Positions 16,152 through 24,327 of a stretch of DNA of 64,000 nt are shown here, piece by piece (the first letter of the stretch is position 1; each line of letters begins with the position of its first letter). The stretch comes from Flavihumibacter fluvii (GTDB taxonomy: Bacteria; Bacteroidota; Bacteroidia; Chitinophagales; Chitinophagaceae), in assembly GCF_018595675.2 (NCBI RefSeq), contig NZ_CP092333.1:4364001-4428000 (forward strand), in the 5' to 3' direction. A program made the position numbers and the translations under genes. The notes under the pieces are model-generated. The model saw nothing but the letters and a program-made list of their open reading frames with translations. It had not been told where the DNA came from and did not search any database.

Positions 16152-17486
16152 ATGTATTTAATGAAATGTTCTTTCATAGGGCTATTGCTATGCTTTATTT
16201 GGACTGGCTTGCATGCGCAGAATATTGCTCCCAAAACCAAACCTGTTGTTGGCGAGAAGTGCCCGGATTTTCAGATCAGTGGCATACAGCATGCATCCTT
16301 TAAAAAGATTAACCTGGAGCGTGCGAAAGGGAAATGGCTGGTGCTGCATTTCTTCAGCTTGAATTGTAGTGACAATTTTACCAGCCTTAACCAGGTGGAT
16401 AGTTTTCAACGGGCCTTTAAAGATTCAGTGCAATTTGTTTTGGTGGGAAGACTCAATCGATTTGGAATCCGCAAGGGAACAGAGATTTATTCACAATATG
16501 AAGCCTATCGAAAACGATTTGGTTTTGAATTAGCAGTTGCTTATGATTCGAGTATGCAATGGCATTTTGGTGTTTCTACAACACCGGAAAGTTTTTTGAT
16601 AGATCCAGACGGTATTATGCGGGCCAAATTTTTACTGCCATTGGCAAGCCAGGAAGATTTATATCGGTTTATGAAAGGTGATTTAAAAGCCTTGCCCGGT
16701 GATGTGGCTTATAAATCCAAACTGGTAGAATATGAAACGTTAAAACCTTTGTTAGAGAATGATAATGGGGGTGCAGCTAATAGCTATTTATTCAGGTCCA
16801 TCCTGGTAAAGAGTAATCCACAGCTAGCGGGCGGAAGTAGGGCCATATTTAATAGTGAGGTAGGACGGTTAGTTCAATTTGTAAATGTTTCGCTTGATAA
16901 ACTTTATATGATGGCCTTTGGTGATACTTTGTATAGACTTCCTAAGGTAGAAATAAATTCCTATGGGCGTCTTTATCACAAACCAGTCTGGGAAAACAGG
17001 GATGCTAATAAATATATAAACAATGAATATGATGATAGCATTAATTATTCCTATAGCATGGTTACTCCGGAAGTATTGCCTGTTAAAAGATTACAAGAAA
17101 ATATGCAACGTGACCTTAAGAATTATTTTGGATTTGATGTAAGGGTGGAAAAGAGAATGATGCCCTGTTGGAAATTAGTAGCAAGTCCTTCTGCACGCAA
17201 GAAATTGGCTACTAAAGGAAGTGAATTTTATTCAGGAGAGGATGACTATGCTGATTTTACATTATTGAATATGCCCGTTTCAAAGTTGATCTGGCATTTA
17301 TGGCGTAATAATCAGTTGGCACCACCATTTGTGGATAGCACAGGAATTATAGGTAATATAGATATTCACCTGAAATCAATTTATATTGATTCTTTAGAAA
17401 AGACAAGGGAAGCACTTCGGGAAAACGGCCTGGACATTGTGCTGGATAAAAAGGAGATGGATGTTATTGTGATTCGTGATCCTTGA
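16152..17486 (+). CDS. Exported thioredoxin-fold protein with DUF3738-like C-terminus
   Basis: This 444-residue protein has a signal peptide (about 1-22, ending LHAQ). A thioredoxin-like/AhpC-TSA domain covers about 30-180: VVGEKCPDFQI, WLVLHFFSLNCSDNF, STTPESFLIDPDGIM. The usual CxxC is degraded to NCSDNF, leaving one Cys at the active site, so disulfide exchange by the standard mechanism is unlikely. The C-terminal part, about 200-444, resembles the DUF3738 (TIGR03435-type) domain and ends EALRENGLDIVLDKKEMDVI. It is co-directional with susC and susD, 26 nt after the latter. Its end overlaps the convergent 358-residue gene by 23 nt. It probably assists handling of the imported or exported substrate (inference). 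Confidence 0.75.
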   Translation: MYLMKCSFIGLLLCFIWTGLHAQNIAPKTKPVVGEKCPDFQISGIQHASFKKINLERAKGKWLVLHFFSLNCSDNFTSLNQVDSFQRAFKDSVQFVLVGRLNRFGIRKGTEIYSQYEAYRKRFGFELAVAYDSSMQWHFGVSTTPESFLIDPDGIMRAKFLLPLASQEDLYRFMKGDLKALPGDVAYKSKLVEYETLKPLLENDNGGAANSYLFRSILVKSNPQLAGGSRAIFNSEVGRLVQFVNVSLDKLYMMAFGDTLYRLPKVEINSYGRLYHKPVWENRDANKYINNEYDDSINYSYSMVTPEVLPVKRLQENMQRDLKNYFGFDVRVEKRMMPCWKLVASPSARKKLATKGSEFYSGEDDYADFTLLNMPVSKLIWHLWRNNQLAPPFVDSTGIIGNIDIHLKSIYIDSLEKTREALRENGLDIVLDKKEMDVIVIRDP

Positions 17487-18540
17487 CCTGGTCCATGGTA
17501 TATCGGATAAGATAATTACCATATAGCACAAAAAGGTAATCTCCTATCACCTTAAAATACGAGGGTTTGGTATCCCGGTCCATTGGAATATAAAAGCTGA
17601 ACTGGTAGTAACCTGTTTGGATAGCATAAACATCAATGACCCAGGCGCTATTAAATGCCATTACATTTTCATTTCTTGCCTGGCGGCCAGAATGGATGAA
17701 AAGATATTGAGCATTCATAGTCGCGCCAATATTTACCGGGGTGGAAGTTCCTTTTAGCATTAAAGTTGCCTCTTTTTTCAGGTTTATAATATTGAGTTCC
17801 GGTTTGGAGATGCCATCAATTGTTGTCCTGTTATATAGCACATGGAGATTTGAGTCTAACCGTGTAATGCCATTCCAATGGTTATAAACATAAAAAATTG
17901 TATAGTCATTTGATAATAAAATACCGTTTGTCGAGAATATGCCATCTCCTTTTTTTTCGGGATGGTAGGTACTTAATATTGCCCCGTCCATAGAAATTGC
18001 AGCCAGCATTCTTTGTTTACTTGAAGAATCGAATGATTTTATAGCAAGGATATTGCGGGAAATGGGGGTAATAGCATTTAATGATTGAATGTCATTTATA
18101 TTAAGCTTTTTTCTTTCGCCCGGATCTTGCATTGTGATCCATATTTCTTTTTGTTGGGGGCTAAACAAGTAGACGATTGGTGAATCAACCAGGATGGTAA
18201 GGTCTGTTTTGGAGTATAGTTCTTTGTTAAAAAAATTAGCCCGGATATACTGAGTATCAGCAAGGTTTAGATTTATCCGGTTATAAAAACCTGGGACGGT
18301 ACTGTTTCCCAGGAATAATCCTGTTGAAGTATGGCCTGCAAAGTAGTAGGAGTTTACACCCAGGTCAAAGTTGATTTTGTTTGCCAGGAAATGAGGTGGG
18401 AAGAGCCGGTTAAAGTCATTTTGTTGCCTGAGCCTATTGTTGGTCCATATAAATAGGACAAGCATGAACACAACACCTAAAACAAAACTTATTGCCAGAT
18501 GCAGGAAATTTTTTCTTAATGGAAATTTGGAAGAATTCAT
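17464..18540 (-). CDS. Membrane-anchored hypothetical protein, propeller-like
   Basis: This 358-residue protein has one N-terminal membrane segment (about 12-33, AISFVLGVVFMLVLFIW) and the rest in the periplasm. The exported part is beta-rich with repeated short strands (IVYLFSPQQKEIWITM, RMLAAISMDGAILSTYHP, YLFVLYGNYLIRY), which suggests a beta-propeller, but I cannot count the blades reliably. It is the last gene of a minus-strand cluster after the MauE-like gene and two four-cysteine microproteins, suggesting a shared function. It converges on the thioredoxin-like gene with a 23-nt overlap. No enzymatic motif is seen. Confidence 0.6.
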   Translation of the reverse strand: MNSSKFPLRKNFLHLAISFVLGVVFMLVLFIWTNNRLRQQNDFNRLFPPHFLANKINFDLGVNSYYFAGHTSTGLFLGNSTVPGFYNRINLNLADTQYIRANFFNKELYSKTDLTILVDSPIVYLFSPQQKEIWITMQDPGERKKLNINDIQSLNAITPISRNILAIKSFDSSSKQRMLAAISMDGAILSTYHPEKKGDGIFSTNGILLSNDYTIFYVYNHWNGITRLDSNLHVLYNRTTIDGISKPELNIINLKKEATLMLKGTSTPVNIGATMNAQYLFIHSGRQARNENVMAFNSAWVIDVYAIQTGYYQFSFYIPMDRDTKPSYFKVIGDYLFVLYGNYLIRYTMDQVKDHESQ

Positions 18541-18580
18541 TGTAGGTATTTCTCATGTGTATTAGAAAGCAATAATTAAA

Positions 18581-18608
18581 GGGTCTCTTCTTGTTCAGGA
18601 GGAGACCC
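18581..18608 (-). terminator. Terminator after microprotein gene 1
   Basis: GGGTCTC at 18581-18587 pairs with GAGACCC at 18602-18608. Read on the minus strand, the stem is followed by TTTAATTATT, a weak T-rich tail. It lies just after the stop of the gene at 18617-18862. A very similar hairpin follows the second microprotein gene, so gene and terminator were duplicated together. Confidence 0.6.
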
Positions 18609-18616
18609 GTTTGCTT

Positions 18617-18862
18617 TCAAAACGGTTCTTTAAGATCGATTAAACCCGAACATGGTTGGGAGTTATTACCCAGAAAAGTAATATAAGTAGAATGTAGGCA
18701 ATCACGTCCGACAGTGACATTGCATATATCTTCCATGATACATTTTGGGGAACCAGTTGGATTTGGATTGTTTCTATAATATGTTGTAAGTGGTTGTGGT
18801 TTAAAAGCAAATGCTGCGCATATAGCAAGTATAAACCCGAAAGGCATTAAAAGCTTTCTCAT
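18617..18862 (-). CDS. Exported four-cysteine microprotein (DUF6520-like), copy 1
   Basis: This 81-residue protein has a signal peptide (MRKLLMPFGFILAICAAFAF) followed by TTYYRNNPNPTGSPK and a short mature domain. The mature part has four Cys in the pattern C-x5-C-x7-C-x15-C, suited to two disulfides. The copy at 18989-19234 has the same spacing and about two thirds identical residues by eye. The form fits the small Bacteroidota family I know as DUF6520, which has no established function. Neighbours are a MauE-like redox-type membrane protein and a thioredoxin-like protein, consistent with oxidative folding (inference). It could be a surface peptide, a bacteriocin-like product or a structural component. 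Confidence 0.7.
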   Translation of the reverse strand: MRKLLMPFGFILAICAAFAFKPQPLTTYYRNNPNPTGSPKCIMEDICNVTVGRDCLHSTYITFLGNNSQPCSGLIDLKEPF

Positions 18863-18951
18863 TCAATAAAATTCAGGAAATGAATTAATTGAAATACTCT
18901 GTTACAGGATAACAGGCTACTCTTTTCATGTTTATTTGAAGGCAATAAGAA

Positions 18952-18983
18952 ATGGGCCTCCTCTTTTCCACGAGGAGACCCAT
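18952..18983 (-). terminator. Terminator after microprotein gene 2
   Basis: ATGGGCCTCCTC at 18952-18963 pairs with GAGGAGACCCAT at 18972-18983 apart from one mismatch, with an 8-nt loop. On the minus strand it is followed by TTCTTATT. It begins 6 bp beyond the stop of the gene at 18989-19234 and resembles the hairpin at 18581-18608. Confidence 0.65.
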
Positions 18984-18988
18984 TGCTT

Positions 18989-19234
18989 TCAAAGCGGTTT
19001 TTTTAGGTCAATTATACCAGAACAGGGTTGGGTATTATTGCCCGGAAAAGTTGTATAGACAGTATGATCGCAATCTGCACCGGTTGAAAGTGTGCAGTCT
19101 GTTTCAACAAGGCATTTTGGCGATCCTGTTGGGCTGGGGTTGTTCCTGTAATATGTCGTAAGTGTCGCTGGCTTAAAGGCAAATGCGGCACCAATAGCCA
19201 ATACAAATGCAAAAGGCATCAAGAGCTTTCTCAT
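18989..19234 (-). CDS. Exported four-cysteine microprotein (DUF6520-like), copy 2
   Basis: This 81-residue paralogue of the gene at 18617-18862 has the same signal peptide (MRKLLMPFAFVLAIGAAFAF), the same TTYYRNNPSPTGSPK block and identical spacing of four Cys (C-x5-C-x7-C-x15-C). Residues between the cysteines differ (for example TLSTGAD against NVTVGRD), while the QPCSG block near the end is kept. That pattern is expected for a disulfide scaffold with tolerant loops. Each copy has its own terminator, so each is likely made as a short, abundant mRNA. It lies 89 bp downstream of the MauE-like gene on the same strand. Confidence 0.7.
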   Translation of the reverse strand: MRKLLMPFAFVLAIGAAFAFKPATLTTYYRNNPSPTGSPKCLVETDCTLSTGADCDHTVYTTFPGNNTQPCSGIIDLKKPL

Positions 19235-19323
19235 ACGTTTTAATTTTAAAATTGAATTAATTGCTTACTCTATTGCAGGTTTTCAGCATACCCTGTTTGT
19301 TGCAACAAATTATGTAGAGCCTG

Positions 19324-19776
19324 TTAAGTTGTGACTTGGTTGGGTGGATAGAATAAGTAAGCCAAACCGGCAATAAACAGTAGTCCAATATTGAATATCA
19401 GATGCTCATTCCAGCTAAGTTTTTCTAATATACCACCACATGAACAGGGCACAAATGAACTATACCTGGTAATCAGGAATATATAAACACTGAACATGGT
19501 CATCAGGGTAAAAGAAGCCAATATGGCCGGCTTCCGGGTAGCTGTCCAGCAAAGGAGGATAGCCAGACCAATTTCCAATAGGGGAATTCCATAAGCAAAA
19601 TAAACAGAGAAACTGATAAGCATGGGTGACTGGCTGAGTTGCCCCTGAAATTTGTCAAAACTGCTAAGTTTGCTTATTGCCGCATACACCCACAACAAGA
19701 TATACATGAAGCAGGTTGCTTCAATAATATAGGAGAAGTGATTGTTCCTGGACTTGAGCATTGAGGTTTGTTGCAT
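19324..19776 (-). CDS. MauE/DoxX-like redox-associated membrane protein
   Basis: This 150-residue inner-membrane protein has about four hydrophobic helices (ATCFMYILLWVYAAIS, GIPLLEIGLAILLCW, ILASFTLMTMFSVYIFLI, LIFNIGLLFIAGLAYLFY). After the third helix a periplasmic-side motif FVPCSCGGI supplies a CxC pair. That motif and topology match MauE-like proteins, which are thought to support disulfide formation in exported partners (family knowledge). It is the first gene of the minus-strand cluster containing the two four-cysteine microproteins, which are plausible clients (inference). Its upstream region is shared with the divergent AraC gene at 19892. Confidence 0.75.
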   Translation of the reverse strand: MQQTSMLKSRNNHFSYIIEATCFMYILLWVYAAISKLSSFDKFQGQLSQSPMLISFSVYFAYGIPLLEIGLAILLCWTATRKPAILASFTLMTMFSVYIFLITRYSSFVPCSCGGILEKLSWNEHLIFNIGLLFIAGLAYLFYPPNQVTT

Positions 19777-19891
19777 TTCAGTGGCTAAATTAATAGCTCA
19801 GTTCTTTTGGTTCTTTTCAATTCGCCACAAAAAATTTTGAATATTTCAATGAATTGGGCGGCCCTAATCTGAACTGAAAGCCAAAAGGAAT

Positions 19892-20926
19892 GTGTATTTT
19901 CCGGGTATGGCTATAATATCTACTCCTTATTATATCCGACCATTAAACCATACTAAAAATTCCAGCCAAAAAGAGCGGGCAGGGGATTTAGATATTATTG
20001 CCATTCAGCCTGGCATTCCTATTAAAGCGACTTGGGTTACGGGGAATATCCAGCGACATAGCCTGACTCAATTTACCGTTGATTATTTCACTTTACTGAC
20101 CAGGATTCCTGTTGAAGTTATTATTCCGAATGTATTTAGGGAAACGCTCATGGTTTTTAATGCAGGTGGACTCATTACGGTTCGTTCAAACGCCATAAAA
20201 CCGACTGTAGTTCCACGTTATTGTTATTGGAATGGTGAGCTGAAAGACGTTAACCAATTGGTGACTATTCCAAAGAAATGCGGTGTTGAATTCCTGCTAA
20301 TAAAGCAAACACACGAACAACTGAAACAATGGGTAGCCCATAAAATAGAATCCAGTTTGTTGCCAGAGCAAATTGTATTGTTGCCTTTAGCTGGTCAGAC
20401 AAGAATTGTTGTGCAGTCTGTGGAAAAGCGCCGAATCCTTTCAATCATTATGGCCAGTCTTGCTGAACCTTCAATTGATCAACTGGAATGCCATGTTTTG
20501 CTAAATTGGTTGTTAGTTACTTGCTGGCAAAGAAGTTGGCAAATTTATAATAGTCGACTTGCTGATGCGAGTTTACCAGTAGATGTGTACCGCATTTATG
20601 AGGCCGCTGAAGGTCTGATCATGTCAATGGATCAGCAGTTTTCACTTCGTTTGCTGGCAAAACAAATAGGCATGAATCCTAATCTGGTCCAGGCTCAATT
20701 TAAAGTCATATTTGGTTGTTCTGTTTTCCGGTTTTTGTTACAAGTACGAATGGCAAAAGCTACCTATTTATTGCAGGCTACAGACCTGCCAATTGATCGA
20801 ATTGGGTTTTTGGTTGGATATCCGAATGCCGCACATTTTTCAACCGTATTTAAAAAGCATAGCGGCAGATCGCCTTCGGAAATTAGAAGCTCACCCTTAA
20901 TTCGAATGGGCAGTTTTACGGAATAA
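19892..20926 (+). CDS. AraC-family transcriptional regulator
   Basis: This 344-residue protein has a C-terminal two-helix-turn-helix AraC domain at about 235-335: FSLRLLAKQIGMNPNLVQAQ, then LPIDRIGFLVGYPNAAHFST and FKKHSGRSPSEIR. The N-terminal 220 residues are a sensor region I cannot assign; in many Bacteroidota this class resembles siderophore or small-molecule sensing regulators such as PchR. ATG at 19907 is an equally plausible start. It is divergent from the MauE-like gene, so it may control the microprotein cluster. Its 3' end overlaps a second AraC gene by 30 nt, convergently. Confidence 0.85.
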   Translation: MYFPGMAIISTPYYIRPLNHTKNSSQKERAGDLDIIAIQPGIPIKATWVTGNIQRHSLTQFTVDYFTLLTRIPVEVIIPNVFRETLMVFNAGGLITVRSNAIKPTVVPRYCYWNGELKDVNQLVTIPKKCGVEFLLIKQTHEQLKQWVAHKIESSLLPEQIVLLPLAGQTRIVVQSVEKRRILSIIMASLAEPSIDQLECHVLLNWLLVTCWQRSWQIYNSRLADASLPVDVYRIYEAAEGLIMSMDQQFSLRLLAKQIGMNPNLVQAQFKVIFGCSVFRFLLQVRMAKATYLLQATDLPIDRIGFLVGYPNAAHFSTVFKKHSGRSPSEIRSSPLIRMGSFTE

Positions 20927-21703
20927 TGCAGGGGTTGTAAGAAAGTGCCGGTTGAAGGAAGTTGTAAAATTGCTATCCGAACTAAATCCGATAGCTGCGC
21001 CAATAGATGCAATGGATTGCTGAGAATGCAGCAGCAAATTTGCGGCCAGGAACATTTTTTGACTGGTAAGCCATTCATTCACTGAAACAGGAAAAATAGT
21101 TTTGAAAATTCTTTGAAATTCATGCGGTGAAATGTGTGGTGTGTTAGTCAAAGTGGCTACGTTCCAGGTATTCACAGGTTCATTTTCCAGTGCTGTAATA
21201 GCATAAACAACGGAAAAAACTTTGTAAAATTTGTTGCATTTAGGCAGTTTTCCTGGCTTGTGTTGCAAGATTAGGGCTTGCAGGAGCTGACAATTGTTTT
21301 TAATTTCCCAGGCTTTGGCTTTCTCATTGCCCAACTGGAGGATCAATTTACTTATCCAATAGTACAGCTGAGCAGTGCTTCGGGAGGCTGGTTTCGATGC
21401 AATTTGGGATTGTATTCGTTTGGTGTGAGTGACCCAGAATATACTGCAGTTATCTGTTGTAGTAATTTCAACTTTTTGATAATCACTGCCTGTATTGAGG
21501 ATGGTGAAACTGCCTTCAGAATATGTGCAGGCATTTATTTTGGCTGTTTTGTTCAGGAGGAAGAAGGTTATCGATAGGCCAGGTGCAAAAGAGATCGATC
21601 TTGTCTCTTGCCGGGGTGTGTGTATAAAACCAACTTGTTGTTCGGCTGTGTGCAGGAACTGTAGCCTATCCCGAAAAAGTTCCGTGTAATAAGTAGGATT
21701 CAT
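20897..21703 (-). CDS. AraC-like transcriptional regulator
   Basis: This 268-residue protein ends in an AraC-type DNA-binding domain at about 165-262: NTPHISPHEFQRIFKTIFPV and then SIASIGAAIGFSSDSNFTTS and FNRHFLTTPALFRK. The N-terminal part (SISFAPGLSITFFLLNKTAK) may be a cupin-like sensor. It converges on the other AraC gene with a 30-nt overlap and is divergent from the GNAT gene at 21772, with a 68-bp AT-rich gap between starts. The first half of its HTH domain is less typical than in the other regulator. The regulated genes are unknown. Confidence 0.75.
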   Translation of the reverse strand: MNPTYYTELFRDRLQFLHTAEQQVGFIHTPRQETRSISFAPGLSITFFLLNKTAKINACTYSEGSFTILNTGSDYQKVEITTTDNCSIFWVTHTKRIQSQIASKPASRSTAQLYYWISKLILQLGNEKAKAWEIKNNCQLLQALILQHKPGKLPKCNKFYKVFSVVYAITALENEPVNTWNVATLTNTPHISPHEFQRIFKTIFPVSVNEWLTSQKMFLAANLLLHSQQSIASIGAAIGFSSDSNFTTSFNRHFLTTPALFRKTAHSN

Positions 21704-21771
21704 TGAAAAGGTTTAAATGGTTAAATTCTACTATTAATTTAATGAAATTGATAAAAATGAGCAACTAGTCA

Positions 21772-22323
21772 ATGACATTATCATCAAGGTTAATAGAACC
21801 CCTTGCACCGCTCAACCGACACCCCGCAATTATACATTGGTCGGATACAGCGGCAGTGAATTGGGCGCTTCGGCCATTTTGGATCATTGAAGATTTGCGT
21901 TTGATGCACAATTGGATGAATTCAAAGCGTGTTTTATGCAACAGGCCTGTAGATCGTGATCGGTCGCCGTTAATTTTTCATTATATGCAATTATTGCAAT
22001 CGCCATCGCAACAGGCGTTGGTACTTGAGCGGAACGGGGTAGTTGTTGGACAGTTTGATATTATTCGGCAAAGAACCCATTCCGATGGCTTGTTTATCAA
22101 TTATAATTTCCCGGATGAGCCGTATTCGCCACAATATTGGTTGGTAGGGGTTACTCAATTGGTGCGAATATTGACCCGGGAAGTACCCAGGGAATATATT
22201 TATATCGAGATACCCAGCAATTATTTCACACTAATAGGGCATGTTGAACAAATCGGTTTTGTCAGGGTCCAGCAAAACCAGAAGGAAATGTATTTTTATA
22301 AGTTTATGGGTAATTCGGGCTGA
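21772..22323 (+). CDS. GNAT-family acetyltransferase, siderophore-biosynthesis type
   Basis: This 183-residue protein resembles the AlcB/IucB-like branch of GNAT acyltransferases, which acylate hydroxylamines during hydroxamate siderophore synthesis. Visible features are FWIIEDLRLMHNWMN near residue 35-50, ALVLERNGVVVGQFDII at about 82-100 (the central strand), and a C-terminal YFTLIGHVEQIGFVRVQ that fits the acetyl-CoA-side helix and strand. No siderophore synthetase is nearby, so the substrate is uncertain. It is divergent from the AraC gene at 20897-21703 and may be its target. A general GNAT of unknown substrate is the alternative. Confidence 0.55.
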   Translation: MTLSSRLIEPLAPLNRHPAIIHWSDTAAVNWALRPFWIIEDLRLMHNWMNSKRVLCNRPVDRDRSPLIFHYMQLLQSPSQQALVLERNGVVVGQFDIIRQRTHSDGLFINYNFPDEPYSPQYWLVGVTQLVRILTREVPREYIYIEIPSNYFTLIGHVEQIGFVRVQQNQKEMYFYKFMGNSG

Positions 22324-22992
22324 CTTTACTACCAAAAGTAAAATTTTGCCCTATAGGCATTGGGTTTTCGGCTGTTGGGAATTTATTCATAAAAAAGGCC
22401 TGAGACCATTGTTAGTTAATAAAAATTGTCAAAACTAATTTTCCACTCATCCACTTCTACTGTAATTCTTTTATTACCGTTATGAATGGCAAATGCAAAG
22501 CATAAATTACGTAACCAGGTCGGACTCGGATTAATGATTCTGCTTCTATTAAACGGCATTCAAGATTTCCGGTTTAGGGTTTTTCACTTCAGTTTTTTCA
22601 AGTTCCTGGTGTATACAGTGGTTTTGCCTAAATTACAGAAAATGCCCTATCTTAAAACATAGGGCTTCGGCAACAAAGTGAGTATTAATTGAAATTATGT
22701 AAGATTTTTATAAACAAATAAGGTTCATTCAGGACGAGACAAGAAGCAGCATTTCGTCCCGCGTCCTATATGTTTTCAGGCTGATTGCGGCTTGCTGGAA
22801 TACCTTTTCTATTGCTTTCTCGGCTCTTTCTAAGTTCTTTCCCGGCTCTTTTTATATGGTTGCCTGGCTGAAATGGCTGTTCCCGCTATGCAGTGTTGAA
22901 AGTTTTCCGGAAGGCCTGGCGGGGCCTCATCTCCCGCCTGGCCATGAGGCTGTCCGGCTAACCTGTCACTGCAGTTTGGAAACCGCCATGGA
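22324..22992. other. Gene-free 669-bp region with a hairpin
   Basis: I see no gene with good coding character on either strand. A hairpin is visible with GCCCTAT at 22644-22650 and ATAGGGC at 22659-22665. Read on the minus strand it is followed by ATTTTC, so it is a weak terminator candidate. The stretch probably holds decayed sequence at the start of the degenerate zone that continues to 25.2 kb. Confidence 0.4.
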
Positions 22993-23313
22993 TCAGGGCG
23001 AGTCTAAAAATACTTCATGCACTTTTTTAAAAATGTTCCGGGCAAGGGGAAGTCGTACTTGATGAATCAGGACTTCATTCCGGCGAAGGCCGGTCACCTG
23101 GTGAATGTTCACCGCGAAAGAACGATGAATCTGTACCATGCCATCCAGGTTGGGATATGCAATCAGGTTTTGAAGTGAACATCGTAAATGATGAATACCG
23201 TGGCCGGTATGTACTGAACAATAATTCCTTTTGGATCTCGCAAATAGAATGGAATCGATGGCAACTCTTTGCATTAGCCCCTTTGCTTCAAACAGCAGGT
23301 AATTATTTTTCAT
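22993..23313 (-). CDS. Stand-alone LytTR DNA-binding protein
   Basis: This 106-residue protein consists only of a LytTR domain: LMQRVAIDSILFARSKRNYC at about 13-32, LRCSLQNLIAY at about 43-53, MVQIHRSFAVNIHQVTGLRR at about 59-78. The family usually pairs this DNA-binding domain with an N-terminal receiver. Here no receiver domain is encoded upstream, so it is either one of the known LytTR-only regulators or the tail of a decayed response regulator. The flanking DNA on both sides is degenerate, which favours decay, but the frame is intact. No histidine kinase gene is nearby. Confidence 0.7.
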   Translation of the reverse strand: MKNNYLLFEAKGLMQRVAIDSILFARSKRNYCSVHTGHGIHHLRCSLQNLIAYPNLDGMVQIHRSFAVNIHQVTGLRRNEVLIHQVRLPLARNIFKKVHEVFLDSP

Positions 23314-23436
23314 AAAGAATTATTTCTATAACTATACCTATCCGAAAACAAGCCGCCAACTTTTTTTAACAATCTGTCGAAAGATGGTAATAATCTGCAC
23401 GGTGCATGTAATAATCTGCATTTCACCCACCCCAAA

Positions 23437-23470
23437 AAATAAAGAGGCCTTAAAAAAAGCCTCTTTATTT
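23437..23470. terminator. Strong hairpin terminator
   Basis: AAATAAAGAGGC at 23437-23448 is a perfect inverted match to GCCTCTTTATTT at 23459-23470: a 12-bp stem with a 10-nt A-rich loop. The symmetry and T/A-rich flanks would let it stop transcription in either direction. It lies between the LytTR gene and the degenerate phage-like region, with no obvious gene ending into it. Confidence 0.55.
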
Positions 23471-23571
23471 GCTGGAAAATTCCTCCCGAATTTTCCGTTT
23501 TCGCTCCCGAATTTGCCTATTTGGAGATTACTATTCCATTTTCTGATCAAACTTATTCGTTTGAAGTTGTA

Positions 23572-24222
23572 TAGTGCCTGCTGGCCAACTATTTTGCTTT
23601 TGCACTCAATAAACAGAAAGAAGGGCTGGAAAATTCTAAATTTGCAGCATTACTGAATTCTGTTAAGGTAGGATTTTCTTTTCTGGAAAGCTATGCCGAA
23701 GGTCAGTACTGGCCATTGCAGTTAGTGCAGGAAAAAAAGTTCAATTGGGAATTTACCCCAGACCAGTATAATCAAATATTCAATTATGCAGACAGCCAAG
23801 GAACCATTACAGCCGAAATCGCAGACGGACTCCGACCAAGACCAACTGCCTACCGAAACGAAAAACCTATTGGCGCAAATGCAACAGCAGCAGGACCAGT
23901 TATCACAGGAACAAAAAGCCCTGCAAGCGCACCAACACCAACAGTGGATGCAGGAACTCAACCAGGAGTATCGGGGGGTGGTGGATTATCGGAGTTTGAG
24001 ATAAAGGCCGCAGCTTTAAAGGCGCAGAAGAAAGGGTTACGTATTCCCTGCGTAAATACTGTGGTAGCATGGGGCAAACAAGTTGCCGGTATCTGAAACC
24101 TTGGCAATATGTTTAACCAGGAAAAATTTCATAAAGAGGTGAAGCCCGCAACAAAATTGTGCAGGAACCATTTAAGATCATACAAGCGCTTGATCCATCT
24201 GTAACCCATCATAAATAATAAT
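23572..24222 (+). pseudogene. Decayed phage-like gene remnants
   Basis: Coding-like sequence on the plus strand is broken by stops and frame changes. From 23575 one frame reads LANYFAFALNKQKEGLENSK and continues to about 24096 without a normal start. A second frame at 23786-24004 gives a glutamine-rich stretch (LLAQMQQQQDQLSQEQKAL). Further on, KIVQEPFKIIQALDPSVTHH ends at 24213. I cannot name the gene securely. The nearby virion-morphogenesis fragment and the strand suggest Mu-like phage structural genes. No frame is intact. Confidence 0.4.
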
Positions 24223-24315
24223 ATGCAAAACAATGTTCTCGGTGCGAAGAGGTTTATCACAATCAGCCCAGCAATTTTGGGGGCTAAGACTCCTTCAATT
24301 TTTTCTGTAGATTAG
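24223..24315 (+). pseudogene. 5' end of a gene cut off by a CRISPR repeat
   Basis: ATG at 24223 opens a 30-codon frame (MQNNVLGAKRFITISPAILG...). From 24294 its last codons are read from a truncated CRISPR repeat, so the stop at 24313-24315 is supplied by the repeat. It looks like the start of a longer gene, possibly phage-derived, that was joined to the repeat by recombination. Confidence 0.3.
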
Positions 24316-24327
24316 ATGATACACAAC
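24294..24327 (+). repeat. Truncated CRISPR repeat (3' 34 nt)
   Basis: The last 34 nt of the 47-nt repeat are present exactly, from TTCAATTTTTTC to GATACACAAC. The first 13 nt are missing and replaced by unrelated sequence. It is the outermost repeat on the low-coordinate side, 646 bp before the next one, and shows that the array once extended further or was broken here. Confidence 0.8.

Noticed and set aside
22856-23062. Plus-strand 68-codon frame opposite the LytTR gene
   Set aside because: It is antisense to and overlaps the LytTR gene end, with an atypical composition and no recognisable content.
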